Positions 28,397 through 40,996 are shown, numbered from the stretch's first letter. The stretch: 52,402 nucleotides of DNA from Xanthomonas dyei (GCF_002939865.1 NZ_MDEE01000036.1:1-52402), one strand, 5' to 3'. Numbers and translations are program-made. Notes: generated by a model from the sequence alone, not told the origin.

Positions 28397-28640
28397 GTGC
28401 CGCGCTCTGCGCTGTTGCGCCGCTGGCTGGTGATCTTCGACGATCAGCATTCGCTACGCGAAGCGGCCGATCACATCGCCGGCGCCGGCCGCCCAGTCGT
28501 GGTAGACGGGTAACACACGCTACGTGTCATCGGCATCATCACGCATACCGATTTATTGGCAGCGCAGATGATGCGCTTGCACGCATCACGAGTGCATGCA
28601 TCAGGAGTAATCGTGCGCAGAGCCTCTCACGCGCTGGCTC
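28397..28640 (+). pseudogene. Remnant of a CBS-domain protein
   Basis: One frame reads VIFDDQHSLREAADHIAGAG then RPVVVDG, hits an in-frame TAA (28511-28513), and goes on with RVIGIITHTDLLAAQMM. The two halves are the N- and C-terminal parts of one CBS domain of the kind found at the end of HPP-family membrane proteins. The upstream membrane part is gone. The downstream frame continues without a family match. The stop within the domain marks it as broken. Confidence 0.6.
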
Positions 28641-28737
28641 TTGCGAACTGGCGAGCGCGAAAACAGCGAGTCGTTGGTCCAATGCGGTATCGCAACGGTG
28701 CGGGCACGTTGCAGCGCGCTATCGGCCCATCGTGCCG

Positions 28738-29199
28738 TTACGACGCAGTACGCGGGCGCAGCTTCTGTACGCGGTAGAAGGTGTGATCGCCGATGGTTGC
28801 AACCTGATACGCATTGCGCCAACTCGGGCTGGCAATCGCGCTGGCAGCAAAGTGGCTCGCGCCAGGTACGATCTCCTTGCGCTGACCTACAGGCAACGCC
28901 CAGTTACGTTCTGCGGCGAGGGCAACACCCAACGCCTTGTTCCAGGCATCGTCGTTCTTCAACTGCGTGCCTGGTGCCACGATCGTCGGTGCAAACTGTT
29001 TGCGTGCGGTGACCACCTCACACATCGAGTCGCCCCACAAACCGCTGTCCAGCCGACGCAACGCAACTTCCGCAACAGCCTGTTGGCCACGCAAGGTCTG
29101 GTCGCGTGCTTCCAGATAAACGGTCGTACTCAAACACAGCGAATCTGCAGCTGGCTGCGGCATCAATTGCGCAAGCCAGAATATCCAAATCATCTTCAT
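28738..29199 (-). CDS. SleB-type cell wall hydrolase
   Basis: The 153-residue protein has a short hydrophobic N-terminus (MKMIWIFWLAQLM) that may be a signal or anchor. The Hydrolase_2 (SleB) domain follows, with the catalytic-type Glu30 in STTVYLEARDQ and then QQAVAEVALRRL, CEVVTARKQF and GASHFAA. Relatives cut peptidoglycan glycan strands. AAGGAG (minus strand) precedes the ATG at 29199, so the upstream start is rejected. It sits alone in a lower-GC, gene-poor patch next to a pseudogene, which suggests acquired or decaying surroundings. Confidence 0.8.
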   Translation of the reverse strand: MKMIWIFWLAQLMPQPAADSLCLSTTVYLEARDQTLRGQQAVAEVALRRLDSGLWGDSMCEVVTARKQFAPTIVAPGTQLKNDDAWNKALGVALAAERNWALPVGQRKEIVPGASHFAASAIASPSWRNAYQVATIGDHTFYRVQKLRPRTAS

Positions 29200-29241
29200 A
29201 CAACTCCTTGCTCCGTATGGGCCGGTCCGCAGAGCCTCCAA

Positions 29242-30315
29242 AGTGGATGCACCAGTGCGAAAGGCTTGGCGTCATGGGGAGGCGACCTGTCACGGGCCGC
29301 CCGGTCTTCGGTGAAAGAGAGATCTACCGAAGGTGCCCACCAAATGAGGTGGGTCAAAAAGTTGGCGCAAGGTAGGCGGCGATCACACAATCTTGGCTGA
29401 ATGGGCGGGGTTGACGCGGCACGACATCGGCTGTGCCTGCGTTGTGCCCACGACGTATCACGCAACGCACCATGTCATGCGCGTCGCATTCGCTCGGCGA
29501 CAGTTGATCGCGCGCAGTTTTTGGCGCTGATATTGCGTGCATGGCGAAACTAGATCGTTGAAGAACTCTTCTTTCACGCTGGCTGCACGCGTTCTCTGGT
29601 GCTGCGAAAAGATAGGCGTCGAATGTACGCGTCGTTGCGCGGAAAAATAGTGGTCAGTTGGACGCGCTGCGTGCGTGCATCGCACACCTTGCGGAATCAT
29701 TTAGCACGTAGTTGTCTGCAAATGGGCACAGCAACTTTGCATGCGATTTCAAACGTTGCGTTATTGCATCGGTATCGCGACGAAACTGATGGCCACGCTT
29801 TCGCAGTCATGGTTGCTCCACTGTGTTGCGCGATTCGCTCAGGCGTCGCTCGCCAGTCGTACATTCGAGATCACCAAGCTGCGTGGCGCTGTCATGATGA
29901 TCATGCGCCAGGGTCATGCGCATCGTCAGTTGATGCCCAATCTCCATCTACGATCACACACCCGTCTGCTACCGCAGCGTCAACGTCATTTAGTGAGTCG
30001 GGCGGCCACGCGCATTGAATGAGCAAGTGGCTTCGATAAGTACAGTGAAAGGTTTTTTCATGTGTCGGCCATGTTGGCCAATCCGCTAAAGACGTCTAAG
30101 GCGACTGAAAGCCTCCCAGCTGCCAGGCGTGCGCGGCCTGTCCACCTTGTGGCCTATGCCACTCGCAAACTCCGCTTCTCGTGCGCCGTCCATACCTGTC
30201 TGACGATGACTCGCTACGCTTTGTTGGCCGTTAAATATTTCAGCGCGGATCAAGCGAAAAATCTTCGCGCCGTTGTCGTCGAGGATCCACATAGCGTGCA
30301 TCCCCAAACATGCCG
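29242..30315. other. Gene-poor, lower-GC stretch
   Basis: About 1.07 kb contains no recognised gene. Counts on sample 60-base lines gave about 47 to 55 percent GC, below the level of neighbouring genes. Short open frames exist (for example 29741-30022 plus and 30086-30319 minus) but carry no known motif. A perfect 7-bp inverted repeat CTTCGGT/ACCGAAG lies at 29306-29332, upstream of the wall hydrolase. Confidence 0.5.
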
Positions 30316-31617
30316 TCAAGTTTGGAGTGGTGTCGTTTCGGCAGCCAATGTTCGCTCAAGTAGCGATGCACGGTTGCTCCATGCCAGCCACAGACACGCC
30401 GCGCCGCAGACCACAGGCCCGATTGCCATCGACCATGCAAGCTGCGCTTGAGCTGCGCCGTGCGTGTTGTGCAGACTCAGCAGTAGGCCGACCACGGCGC
30501 TGCCCAGGGCAAGCGCAACCTGTGCCACGGCTGTCAGCACGGCAAAGCGGCGAGCTTGTTGTGCGGGGCTGTACTGTATGGAAAGTTCGGCATGGCGCGC
30601 CCACACCCATTGTCCGGCGCTGCCCGCCGCCATGCCGACGCAAAGTGCCAGCGCTGCATCCAGCCAGATGCCGCGCGTTGTCTGCAACGCAAACAGCAGC
30701 CCACAGCCGACCAGCACTGCACCGCTGTATCCGAGTCGCTGAAACGCGCCGGTGTGCAGGCGTGCTGCCAGTGGTTGTACGACCACCGAGCCCATGGCGT
30801 AGCTGATCAGCAGCGCGCTACCCCAACGTTGCGAAATAACCAGTGTCTGCGCCAGATACGGTGCCAGTTTGGTAAACGTAGGCAAGGTCAGCGACAGCAG
30901 CGCAATCACTACCAGCGGCAACAGTTGATGATGACGCGAGGATGCGACAAATCGATCGGCAGGCATGCTGTTGACGTCCTGCGTCTGCGATTGCAGCGTC
31001 AGACGCAACCACCAGGACGAGGTCACTGCGATACAGCTCGCAATGCAAACAACCGTCATTGCCGTGGCGGCACCCGCATGCGGCCTGGAGAGCAGCAGCC
31101 CGATCACTGCGCTCATCGATAAGGCAGCCAGACCGCTGCCGATCAAGCGCAGTGCGCTCACGCCTTGTGCTCCACGCCATGGCCAATGGCAAAGTCCAAG
31201 CAACGTGTTCTGCGCAACATCGCCGATGGCGTAGGCCGCACGAAACGGCAGGCTGAGTAACAGCACGCACGGCAGACGTGCAGGTGGTGGTAACAGCGGC
31301 ACCACAAACAGCAAGGACATCGTCACCGCTGCCAGCGCCATGCCTCGCCATTGCGCGCGTCCGGCCCAGGCCAGGCTGACGCCCGTCTGCCAGCGGCGCG
31401 CAGCGAACAGCCCCATTGCGGCACTGACCAGCAGCCCGGCAGCAACCGACACGCCGGCAGCTGTTGCACTCAGTCCCACGTATTCGGTCAGGGCGAAGAT
31501 CAGCAACAACTCGCCGGTGTACCAGAGCAGGCTTTTACCGAAGTGCGCAGCCGTGTACGCCAGCAAGGTTTCCATTGACAGGCCAGGGGGCGGGCGCTTT
31601 GTCGAAGAAGGCGGCAT
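30316..31617 (-). CDS. MFS-like multi-pass membrane transporter
   Basis: The 433-residue protein is very hydrophobic, with about twelve membrane segments in two halves separated by a charged loop near residues 210-235 (QSQTQDVNSMPADRF). It resembles MFS or GPH-type carriers, but no substrate motif is clear. Two starts are possible: ATG at 31617, and ATG at 31575 giving METLLAYTAAHFGKSLLWY, which begins closer to the first membrane segment. Neither has a strong Shine-Dalgarno. It lies downstream of the dienoyl-CoA reductase-like gene on the same strand, but a hairpin separates them. Confidence 0.75.
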   Translation of the reverse strand: MPPSSTKRPPPGLSMETLLAYTAAHFGKSLLWYTGELLLIFALTEYVGLSATAAGVSVAAGLLVSAAMGLFAARRWQTGVSLAWAGRAQWRGMALAAVTMSLLFVVPLLPPPARLPCVLLLSLPFRAAYAIGDVAQNTLLGLCHWPWRGAQGVSALRLIGSGLAALSMSAVIGLLLSRPHAGAATAMTVVCIASCIAVTSSWWLRLTLQSQTQDVNSMPADRFVASSRHHQLLPLVVIALLSLTLPTFTKLAPYLAQTLVISQRWGSALLISYAMGSVVVQPLAARLHTGAFQRLGYSGAVLVGCGLLFALQTTRGIWLDAALALCVGMAAGSAGQWVWARHAELSIQYSPAQQARRFAVLTAVAQVALALGSAVVGLLLSLHNTHGAAQAQLAWSMAIGPVVCGAACLWLAWSNRASLLERTLAAETTPLQT

Positions 31618-31724
31618 GCGCCGCTTATACCGCAGCTCAAAGACAATACGAAGAACGGCGCACGCGAGATGGTGATCAGAGCGCTGGCGCAGACGGAGCT
31701 AGGAGCCGTGGCGCCGCAGCTTCA

Positions 31725-31751
31725 AAGCCCCTCCCGAGCGGAGAGGGGCTT
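31725..31751 (-). terminator. Hairpin after the dienoyl-CoA reductase-like gene
   Basis: AAGCCCCTC and GAGGGGCTT form a perfect 9-bp stem with a 9-nt loop. It lies 63 nt downstream of the stop on the minus strand. The T tract is short, so termination strength is uncertain; it also resembles a dispersed xanthomonad hairpin repeat. Confidence 0.45.
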
Positions 31752-31813
31752 GCGCATCGACCGCTATCGCTCCGGGATGGCGCGGTACCGCCTCATCTGG
31801 TGGAGCGCACGCA

Positions 31814-33970
<2,157 letters not shown>

Positions 33971-34124
33971 TCACACCGTCCGCTATGCCAAGACCTGCCT
34001 TACCGAGCGTCTGCCTATGCGGCGGCGGCGCTTGATCACAGCGTTCGTGCAGCCCGAAAGCCGGCACAGGCGCCTCCGGGCTGCAGTTCACTGCCGTGCA
34101 AACAGGCGGCGCCAGCCGCTGCGG

Positions 34125-35147
34125 CTACCACCCGGCCAGTACCAGCTTGCCGATGGTGCTGCCGCCCTCCAGCCGCCGATGCGCTTCGCGCAGGTTGTCG
34201 GCATTGATTGGCGACAGCGTCTCGGTATGCGTCGTGCGCAGCTCGCCAGCATCGATCAGGCTCGCGGCACGGTTGAGGATGCGGTGCTGCTCCACCATGT
34301 CGTCGGTGGCGTAGCGCGACCGTGCGAACATCAGCTCCCAATGGATGCCGATGCACTTGGACTTGTAGGGGTCGCCAATCATCAGCGGGCCGCGTGGCTC
34401 GACAATCAGGCCCACATGCCCCTGCGGCGCCAGGATCTCGCCCAGCTGCTGCCAGTAGCGGTCGGTATCGGCCAGATTCAGTGCTGCATCCACCTGTTGC
34501 AGACCCATCGCCTGCAACTGCGGGTGCAGCGGTTGATGGTGGTCGATGACATGTTGCGCCCCCATCTGCCGCACCCATTCGATGCTCTCCGGGCGCGAGG
34601 CGGTGGCGATCACCGTGAAGCCGGCGTGCCGCGCCAGCTGGATCGCGATCGAACCCACCCCGCCAGCGCCGCCGATAATCAACAGATGCCGGCCGCGGTT
34701 GCGTGCGCCATCGAATGCGAACGGCATGCGCTGAAACAGCAGCTCCCACGCGGTCAGCGTGGTCAACGGCAATGCGGCCGCCTGGGCAAAACTCAGCGAG
34801 GTGGGTTTGCACCCGGCAATGCGCGCATCCACCAGTTGATACTGCGCGTTGCTGCCCGGCCGGCCGATGTCGCCGGCGTAGTACACCTCGTCGCCCACGG
34901 CAAACGCAGTGACCTCCGGGCCCACCGCTTCGATCACGCCCGCAGCGTCGTATCCCAGAATTTTTGGCTCGGCCAGGGGCTGCGGCTTGGGCGCGCGCAC
35001 TTTGGTATCCACCGGATTGACCGAGATCGCTTCAACGCGGACCAATAAGTCATACCCCGACGGCGCTGCCGGGGCGGGCGCGTCGATGTCAAGCAGCGAT
35101 GCCGGATCGTCGATCGGCAGATAACGGGTAAGGACGACGGCTTTCAT
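34125..35147 (-). CDS. Zeta-crystallin-like NADPH:quinone oxidoreductase
   Basis: The 340-residue medium-chain dehydrogenase/reductase starts MKAVVLTRYLPIDD. It has GYDAAGVIEAVGPEV (about 66-80), the Rossmann motif IGGAGGVGSIAIQLARHAGF and no cysteine cluster for zinc, so it is the zinc-free quinone-reductase type. It probably reduces quinones or alkenals in the cytoplasm. GGAGCGCC lies before the ATG at 35147. No operon partner is evident: the neighbour fadH starts 271 nt downstream on the same strand. Confidence 0.85.
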   Translation of the reverse strand: MKAVVLTRYLPIDDPASLLDIDAPAPAAPSGYDLLVRVEAISVNPVDTKVRAPKPQPLAEPKILGYDAAGVIEAVGPEVTAFAVGDEVYYAGDIGRPGSNAQYQLVDARIAGCKPTSLSFAQAAALPLTTLTAWELLFQRMPFAFDGARNRGRHLLIIGGAGGVGSIAIQLARHAGFTVIATASRPESIEWVRQMGAQHVIDHHQPLHPQLQAMGLQQVDAALNLADTDRYWQQLGEILAPQGHVGLIVEPRGPLMIGDPYKSKCIGIHWELMFARSRYATDDMVEQHRILNRAASLIDAGELRTTHTETLSPINADNLREAHRRLEGGSTIGKLVLAGW

Positions 35148-35559
35148 CGGGGCGCTCCTGGTGGGGAGTTCAGGGTGCGTTGTGAAGCGAGGCGGCTGCA
35201 ACCACTGACCCCGCAATTCAGCTCGGGCGGGGCGTTGCGTTCACCAATGTGGTTTTTGATGCCGACGGAACCGCTGCGAACCGGCATGCCTGTAACCGTC
35301 TTCAACCGGCTCAAGTCGGCTACCGTTCAGATGCGTTGATACACGGAAGTGGGTGCCCCGTCCTTTCCTTCATGAAACTGTATACGTAGTATTGGATGGG
35401 CTGCGCCGCCATGGTGATTGCTTTCACATGTTATATGACCGTTAACGCGATCTTCACTGAAGCCGGCTTAATCTGCGCCCCGATGGCTCTGGATGTGATG
35501 AGCATCTTTACCAAGAACACGCCTCTATCGGTTTATCTCCCAAAGAAGGAGCTGTATAA
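35148..35559. other. Divergent intergenic region upstream of the OmpA-like gene
   Basis: This 412-nt stretch is more AT-rich toward the OmpA side. A TTATATG element (35434-35440) and TATACGTAGTAT (35384-35395) are possible -10 regions, but no convincing -35 partner at 16-18 nt was found. A long 5' leader for the porin mRNA is likely. GAAGGAG (35545-35551) is its ribosome-binding site. Confidence 0.4.
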
Positions 35560-36657
35560 ATGAACAAGAAAATTCTCACTGCCGCGTTGCTCGGCGGTCT
35601 GGCAGTTGCCCAGGCTGCGTCCGCGCAGGAGTTCGATGACCGTTGGTACCTGACCGGTAGCGCTGGCTTCAACTTCCAGGACAGCGATCGTCTGACCAAT
35701 GATGCTCCGTTCGTCACCCTGGGCCTGGGCAAGTTTGTCAGCCCGAACTGGTCGATCGACGGTGAACTGAACTATCAGAACCCGAACTTCGATGCCAACC
35801 AGGATCAGAACTGGAGCCAGTACGGCATCTCGTTCGACCTGCGTCGCCACTTCATCCAGGAAGGCCGCGGCTGGAACCCCTACCTGCTGTTCGGTCTGGG
35901 CTATCAGCGTTCGGAAGAAGAGTTCGACGCAACCCCGAACCCGGTTTCGCCGGGCCAGCAGAAGGACGGCAACTTTGCCGCCAAGGCTGGTGTCGGTCTG
36001 CAGACCACCTTCGACAAGCGCGTCGCCGTGCGTGCTGAACTGGCCTACCGCGCCGACTTCAACGACCAGAGCGTTGCTGCTCCGCAGGAAGACTGGTTCG
36101 GCGACGTGCTGGCTTCGGTCGGCGTCGTGATCCCGTTGGGACCGGCTCCGTCGACCGCTCCGCCGCCGGCTCCGGCTCCGGTTGCTCCGAGCTGCGCAGA
36201 CCTGGATGACGACGGTGACGGCGTCAACAACTGCGACGACAAGTGCCCGGCTTCGCAGCCTGGCCAGACCATCGGTCCGGACGGTTGCCCGGTGCCTGTG
36301 TCGATCGACCTGAAGGGCGTGAACTTCGACTTTAACAAGTCGACCCTGCGTCCTGACGCAATGTCGATCCTGAGCGAAGCGACCGAGATCCTGAAGCGTT
36401 ACCCCGACCTGAAGGTCGAGGTTGCCGGTCACACCGACTCGAAGGGTACCGACGCGTACAACCAGAAGCTGTCCGAGCGTCGTGCGACCACCGTGTACGA
36501 CTACCTGACCAAGAACGGCGTCGATGCGTCGCGTCTGGTCGGCCCGATCGGCTACGGCGAGAGCCGTCCGATTGCTCCGAACGCCAACCCGGATGGTTCC
36601 GACAATCCGGAAGGCCGTGCGAAGAACCGTCGTACCGAGCTGAACGTCCAGAACTAA
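35560..36657 (+). CDS. OmpA-family outer-membrane protein
   Basis: The 365-residue protein has a signal peptide (cleavage after ASA, about 22), an N-terminal eight-stranded barrel-like domain (about 25-190), a Pro/Ala hinge (APPPAPAPVAPS), a calcium-type Asp-rich segment (DLDDDGDGVNNCDDKCP) and a C-terminal OmpA domain. The last has GVNFDFNKSTLRPDA, VAGHTDSKGTDAYNQKLSERRA and KNRRTEL, which bind peptidoglycan. It anchors the outer membrane to the wall. The strong ribosome-binding site and codon use suggest high expression. A perfect terminator follows. Confidence 0.95.
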   Translation: MNKKILTAALLGGLAVAQAASAQEFDDRWYLTGSAGFNFQDSDRLTNDAPFVTLGLGKFVSPNWSIDGELNYQNPNFDANQDQNWSQYGISFDLRRHFIQEGRGWNPYLLFGLGYQRSEEEFDATPNPVSPGQQKDGNFAAKAGVGLQTTFDKRVAVRAELAYRADFNDQSVAAPQEDWFGDVLASVGVVIPLGPAPSTAPPPAPAPVAPSCADLDDDGDGVNNCDDKCPASQPGQTIGPDGCPVPVSIDLKGVNFDFNKSTLRPDAMSILSEATEILKRYPDLKVEVAGHTDSKGTDAYNQKLSERRATTVYDYLTKNGVDASRLVGPIGYGESRPIAPNANPDGSDNPEGRAKNRRTELNVQN

Positions 36658-36679
36658 TTGGACCGCTAGCTTGTTCCAT

Positions 36680-36708
36680 ACAAAACCCGGCCTTGCGCCG
36701 GGTTTTGT
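36680..36708 (+). terminator. Terminator after the OmpA-like gene
   Basis: ACAAAACCCGGC pairs perfectly with GCCGGGTTTTGT around CTTGC. This 12-bp stem contains its own T run and could work in both directions. Confidence 0.85.
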
Positions 36709-36858
36709 CTATGTGCGCTCCGAACGTCCCCACATTCCTCCGCGCACAGGCTGCAATGCTGTCTGTGTTGCCATCCCGGCACGGTTCCGGTTGAAACAGC
36801 GTTCATCGCTGCCTACACTCGCCGCGTCGACACCACACTCTTATTGGAAGAACCAACG

Positions 36859-37371
36859 ATGCTGCGTACCGCTTCGGCAGGATTGCTCTGTCTCGCCTTG
36901 ATTCCCGCCGCCTACGCCGCTCCGAACTGCGCCGGCAGCACGGTGTCCCAGCCGCTGCCGTTGCCTGCCACCGTCATCGCACCGGCAGCCGCCGAGTTCT
37001 ACACCCGCAGCGTGCAGCTGGGCATGCCCACCGGCGTGCTGGCCCAGCCGTACAGCAGCGATCAATCGGTGGACCGCGTGCTGCTGCGCCTGCGGGTGGA
37101 AGGTTGCCAGGATCTGGCCAAGGTCATTCCGCCGGGCGGCACCGTCAATCCGAACGATCCAGCCGCCTACAAGGCCACCACCGCGTTCGACAACACGCCG
37201 TGGCGCTTCGACATGAGCCAGAACGGCAAGCGCATGACCGCCGAAGAGTTCGATGCCTGGATGAAGGCGCGCGGCGTGCGTGTGGTCAAGGCGCGCCCGG
37301 TTGCCGGCGCAGCGCCAGCGGCAGCGGCGCCCGCACCGGCGGCCGACGCCAAGCCGGTCGAAAACAAGTAA
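36859..37371 (+). CDS. Small secreted protein of unknown function
   Basis: The 170-residue protein has a Sec signal (MLRTASAGLLCLALIPAAYA, cleavage about 20). The body has two cysteines (CAGST near 24 and EGCQDL near 84) that could form a disulfide, and a low-complexity Ala/Pro C-terminus (AAPAAAAPAPAADA). It is probably periplasmic. No family was recognised. The ATG at 36859 follows GGAAGAA; an in-frame TTG at 36844 lies before this site. It follows the OmpA terminator by 150 nt, so it likely has its own promoter. Confidence 0.7.
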   Translation: MLRTASAGLLCLALIPAAYAAPNCAGSTVSQPLPLPATVIAPAAAEFYTRSVQLGMPTGVLAQPYSSDQSVDRVLLRLRVEGCQDLAKVIPPGGTVNPNDPAAYKATTAFDNTPWRFDMSQNGKRMTAEEFDAWMKARGVRVVKARPVAGAAPAAAAPAPAADAKPVENK

Positions 37372-37390
37372 GCCGCGCGGTCGGGACGGT

Positions 37391-38251
37391 ATGCCCCGGC
37401 GACCTCCGCCGGCCACGTCCCGGCATCGCAACCGTGGGTCGGCGGCGCCAACGCGTGTCTCGCGTCCATCGGCGGCAGGGCCGGTGACCGCCCTGCCACG
37501 GCATGGGCTGGCACGGGTGTTGTCCAAGCTGGGGGTGTGTTCGCGCACCGAAGCGGCACGCTGGATCGCCGATGGGCGCGTCAGTGTGGATGCGCGGGTG
37601 ATCCGCGACCCCGAATGTCCGATCCGTGCCGACCAGCACGAGGCGATCACGGTCGATGGCCAGCAGTTGGCCGGGCCTGCGCGGGTCTATCTGATGCTCA
37701 ACAAGCCGCGCGGCGTGGTCACCACGGTGCGCGACGAGCAGGGCAGGGACACGGTGTATCGCTGTTTCGACGGCGCCGGCCTGCCGTGGATTGCGCCGGT
37801 GGGGCGTCTGGACAAGGCCAGCGAGGGTCTGCTGCTTTTCAGCAACGACCCGCAATGGGCGGCGGCGGTGACCGACCCGGCCATTGGTCCGGACAAGACC
37901 TATCACGTGCAGGTCGACTGCCGGCCCGGCGCCGCGCAGCTGGCGCAGCTGCAGGCCGGGGTGATCGATCCCGACCCCGACGGTGATGGCGCGCTGCTGC
38001 GCGCCAAGCAGGTGCGTTTGCTGCGTGAGGGCGAGCGCAATGCGTGGCTGGAAATCGTGCTGGACGAAGGCCGCAACCGGCAGATTCGTCGGTTGCTGGC
38101 GGCCGTGGAGATCGGGGTGCTGCGGCTGGTGCGCGTGGCGATCGGGTCGCTGCCGATGGGCGCGTTGGGCAAAGGCGCCTGGCGGATGCTCAGCGTGGAG
38201 GAAGTCCAGGCGCTGACGTCGGTTCCCGCCAGCGTGCCAGACGCGCGCTGA
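37391..38251 (+). CDS. Pseudouridine synthase, RsuA/RluB/E/F family
   Basis: The 286-residue protein has an N-terminal S4 RNA-binding domain (about 38-75, ARVLSKLGVCSRTEAARWI), then NKPRGVVTT and the catalytic motif VGRLDKASEGLLLFSND with Asp141. EGRNRQIRRLL is the family's second signature. It isomerises a uridine in rRNA. Which site it modifies cannot be told. The ATG at 37391 and a GTG at 37484 are both possible; the first 30 residues are Arg/Pro-rich and may be non-coding. Its last 62 nt overlap the HNH gene on the other strand. Confidence 0.88.
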   Translation: MPRRPPPATSRHRNRGSAAPTRVSRPSAAGPVTALPRHGLARVLSKLGVCSRTEAARWIADGRVSVDARVIRDPECPIRADQHEAITVDGQQLAGPARVYLMLNKPRGVVTTVRDEQGRDTVYRCFDGAGLPWIAPVGRLDKASEGLLLFSNDPQWAAAVTDPAIGPDKTYHVQVDCRPGAAQLAQLQAGVIDPDPDGDGALLRAKQVRLLREGERNAWLEIVLDEGRNRQIRRLLAAVEIGVLRLVRVAIGSLPMGALGKGAWRMLSVEEVQALTSVPASVPDAR

Positions 38252-38594
38252 GCAGCGCGCTGACGACCTCGACGGCGCGTGCATCGCCGGCGCCATTGGC
38301 ATCGTGGCGCCGTCCTTTGGCGTGATTGCAGCCGGCACAGGCCAGCGCCAGATTGCGGGCGTCGTTGGGGTCGTCGCCAACCAGCGCGCACAGCGCCGCC
38401 GCCGCGCGGCGTCCAAACCAGGCCTGCGGGACCACGTGTTCGAGCGTGGTGTGGCCCAGCGGTTCGCCGTCGATGCCGATGTGCAGGCGGCGACGGCAAT
38501 GCAGGCAGCGGGTTTCCCAACTGTCGGCGAGCAGCTGCGCCTGGGCATCGGTGTGCGCCGCGAGCAGGAGCCGTTGGCGCAGCACCGTGCGCAT
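38190..38594 (-). CDS. HNH endonuclease domain protein
   Basis: The 134-residue protein is a compact HNH fold. Zinc-type cysteine pairs are Cys30-Cys33 (RCLHC) and Cys86-Cys89 (CAGCN). The catalytic region LEHVVPQAWFG has His53, and NDARNLALACAGCNHAKG gives the Asn and second His. It starts 2 nt after kbl, probably in one transcript, although no functional link to threonine breakdown is known. The 3' end overlaps the convergent pseudouridine synthase gene by 62 nt. Relatives include restriction-like and repair nucleases; the role here is unknown. Confidence 0.78.
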   Translation of the reverse strand: MRTVLRQRLLLAAHTDAQAQLLADSWETRCLHCRRRLHIGIDGEPLGHTTLEHVVPQAWFGRRAAAALCALVGDDPNDARNLALACAGCNHAKGRRHDANGAGDARAVEVVSALLSARLARWREPTSAPGLPPR

Positions 38595-38596
38595 GC

Positions 38597-39805
<1,209 letters not shown>

Positions 39806-39977
39806 GGCGGTCGCTGTGGCAAAGAAAGAAGCGCAATGTTAACGATCACAACGGCATACCACTACGTCATGCAAAATCGGCATAAGCGGCGGCACTGATG
39901 TCATTTCACCGCCCGCGTGCCGCTGCGCAGCATGGCATGCTTGCTGTTCAGCTGCGCCCACCGGCCAGGAGATCGTT

Positions 39978-40994
39978 GTGACACACCCCCGTATCCGTCT
40001 TGCTTCCCTTCTTTGCACCCTGCTGGCCCTGGCCGGACCGGCGGGGGCGCGCGACATCGGGCTGCTCAATGTGAGCTACGACCCTACGCGCGAGTTTTAC
40101 CGCGACTACAACACGGTGTTTGCGGCGCAGTGGAAGCAGCAACACCCGCAGGACACAGTCACCGTGGAGACCTCGCATGGTGGCTCCGGCAAGCAGGCAC
40201 GCGCGGTGATCGACGGGATCGAGGCGGACGTGGTCACGCTGGCCCTGGCATACGACGTGGATGCCATCGCGCAGAAGGCCAAGTTGATCGATACCGATTG
40301 GGAGAAGCGACTGCCCGACAACAGCGCGCCGTATACCTCCACGATCGTGTTCCTGGTGCGTAAGGGCAACCCGAAGAACATCCACGATTGGCCGGATCTG
40401 CTGCGCTCTGGCGTGGCGGTGGTGACCCCCAACCCCAAGACCTCCGGTGGCGCGCGCTGGAACTATCTGGCCGCCTGGGCCTACGCCGATCACATCTTCA
40501 AGGGCGATCGCGAACGCATCCTGCGCTATATGCAGGCGCTGTTCCGCAACGTGCCGGTGCTGGATACCGGCGCACGCGGCGCCACCACGACCTTCGTGCA
40601 GCGCGGCATCGGCGATGTGCTGCTGGCCTGGGAAAACGAGGCGTTGCTGGCGCGCGAAGAGTTGGGCAAGGACAAGTTCGAGATCGTGGTGCCGAAGTTG
40701 TCGATACTGGCCGAGCCGTCGGTGGCGCTGGTCGACAAGAACGTGGACAAGCACGGCACGCGCGATGTGGCCGAAGCCTATTTGCGCTATCTGTACGCGC
40801 CGGAAGGCCAGAAGCTGGCCGCCAAGCATTTCTATCGCCCGCGCCACCCCGAATTCGCCGACCCGGCGGACCTGGCCCGCTTCCCGGACATCAAGCTGGT
40901 CACCATCCAGCAGGCGTTCGGCTCCTGGGATAAGGCGCAGCAGGAACACTTCGCCGACGGCGGCCTGTTCGACCAGATCCAGGCCAAGAAGTAG
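39978..40994 (+). CDS. Periplasmic sulfate-binding protein
   Basis: The 338-residue protein starts with a GTG at 39978, preceded by CAGGAGA, and has a signal peptide ending GPAGA (about 24). The mature part begins [21 protein letters not shown]. The sulfate-binding signature [17 protein letters not shown] and [16 protein letters not shown] are typical of CysP/Sbp proteins. It captures sulfate (or thiosulfate) in the periplasm and delivers it to the CysTWA channel. The downstream gene starts 2 nt after it, so this is the first gene of the sulfate transport operon. Confidence 0.94.
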   Translation: MTHPRIRLASLLCTLLALAGPAGARDIGLLNVSYDPTREFYRDYNTVFAAQWKQQHPQDTVTVETSHGGSGKQARAVIDGIEADVVTLALAYDVDAIAQKAKLIDTDWEKRLPDNSAPYTSTIVFLVRKGNPKNIHDWPDLLRSGVAVVTPNPKTSGGARWNYLAAWAYADHIFKGDRERILRYMQALFRNVPVLDTGARGATTTFVQRGIGDVLLAWENEALLAREELGKDKFEIVVPKLSILAEPSVALVDKNVDKHGTRDVAEAYLRYLYAPEGQKLAAKHFYRPRHPEFADPADLARFPDIKLVTIQQAFGSWDKAQQEHFADGGLFDQIQAKK

Positions 40995-40996
40995 GC

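Noticed and set aside
29741..30022. 93-residue plus-strand frame in the gene-poor stretch
   Set aside because: No recognised motif, no clear ribosome-binding site, and overlapping alternative frames; left as unassigned.
29400..30060. Type III effector gene with a PIP box
   Set aside because: The low GC prompted a search for TTCGB-N15-TTCGB, but no pair with the right spacing was found.
30086..30319. 77-residue minus-strand frame
   Set aside because: WILDDNGAKIF briefly suggested a host-attachment-like protein, but the rest does not fit.
35360..35450. Promoter of the OmpA-like gene
   Set aside because: Several AT-rich -10-like elements exist, but none has a credible -35 box at 16-18 nt.
39806..39977. 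CysB-type site upstream of the sulfate operon
   Set aside because: A repeated GGCATA was seen, but the CysB consensus is too loose to support a call.
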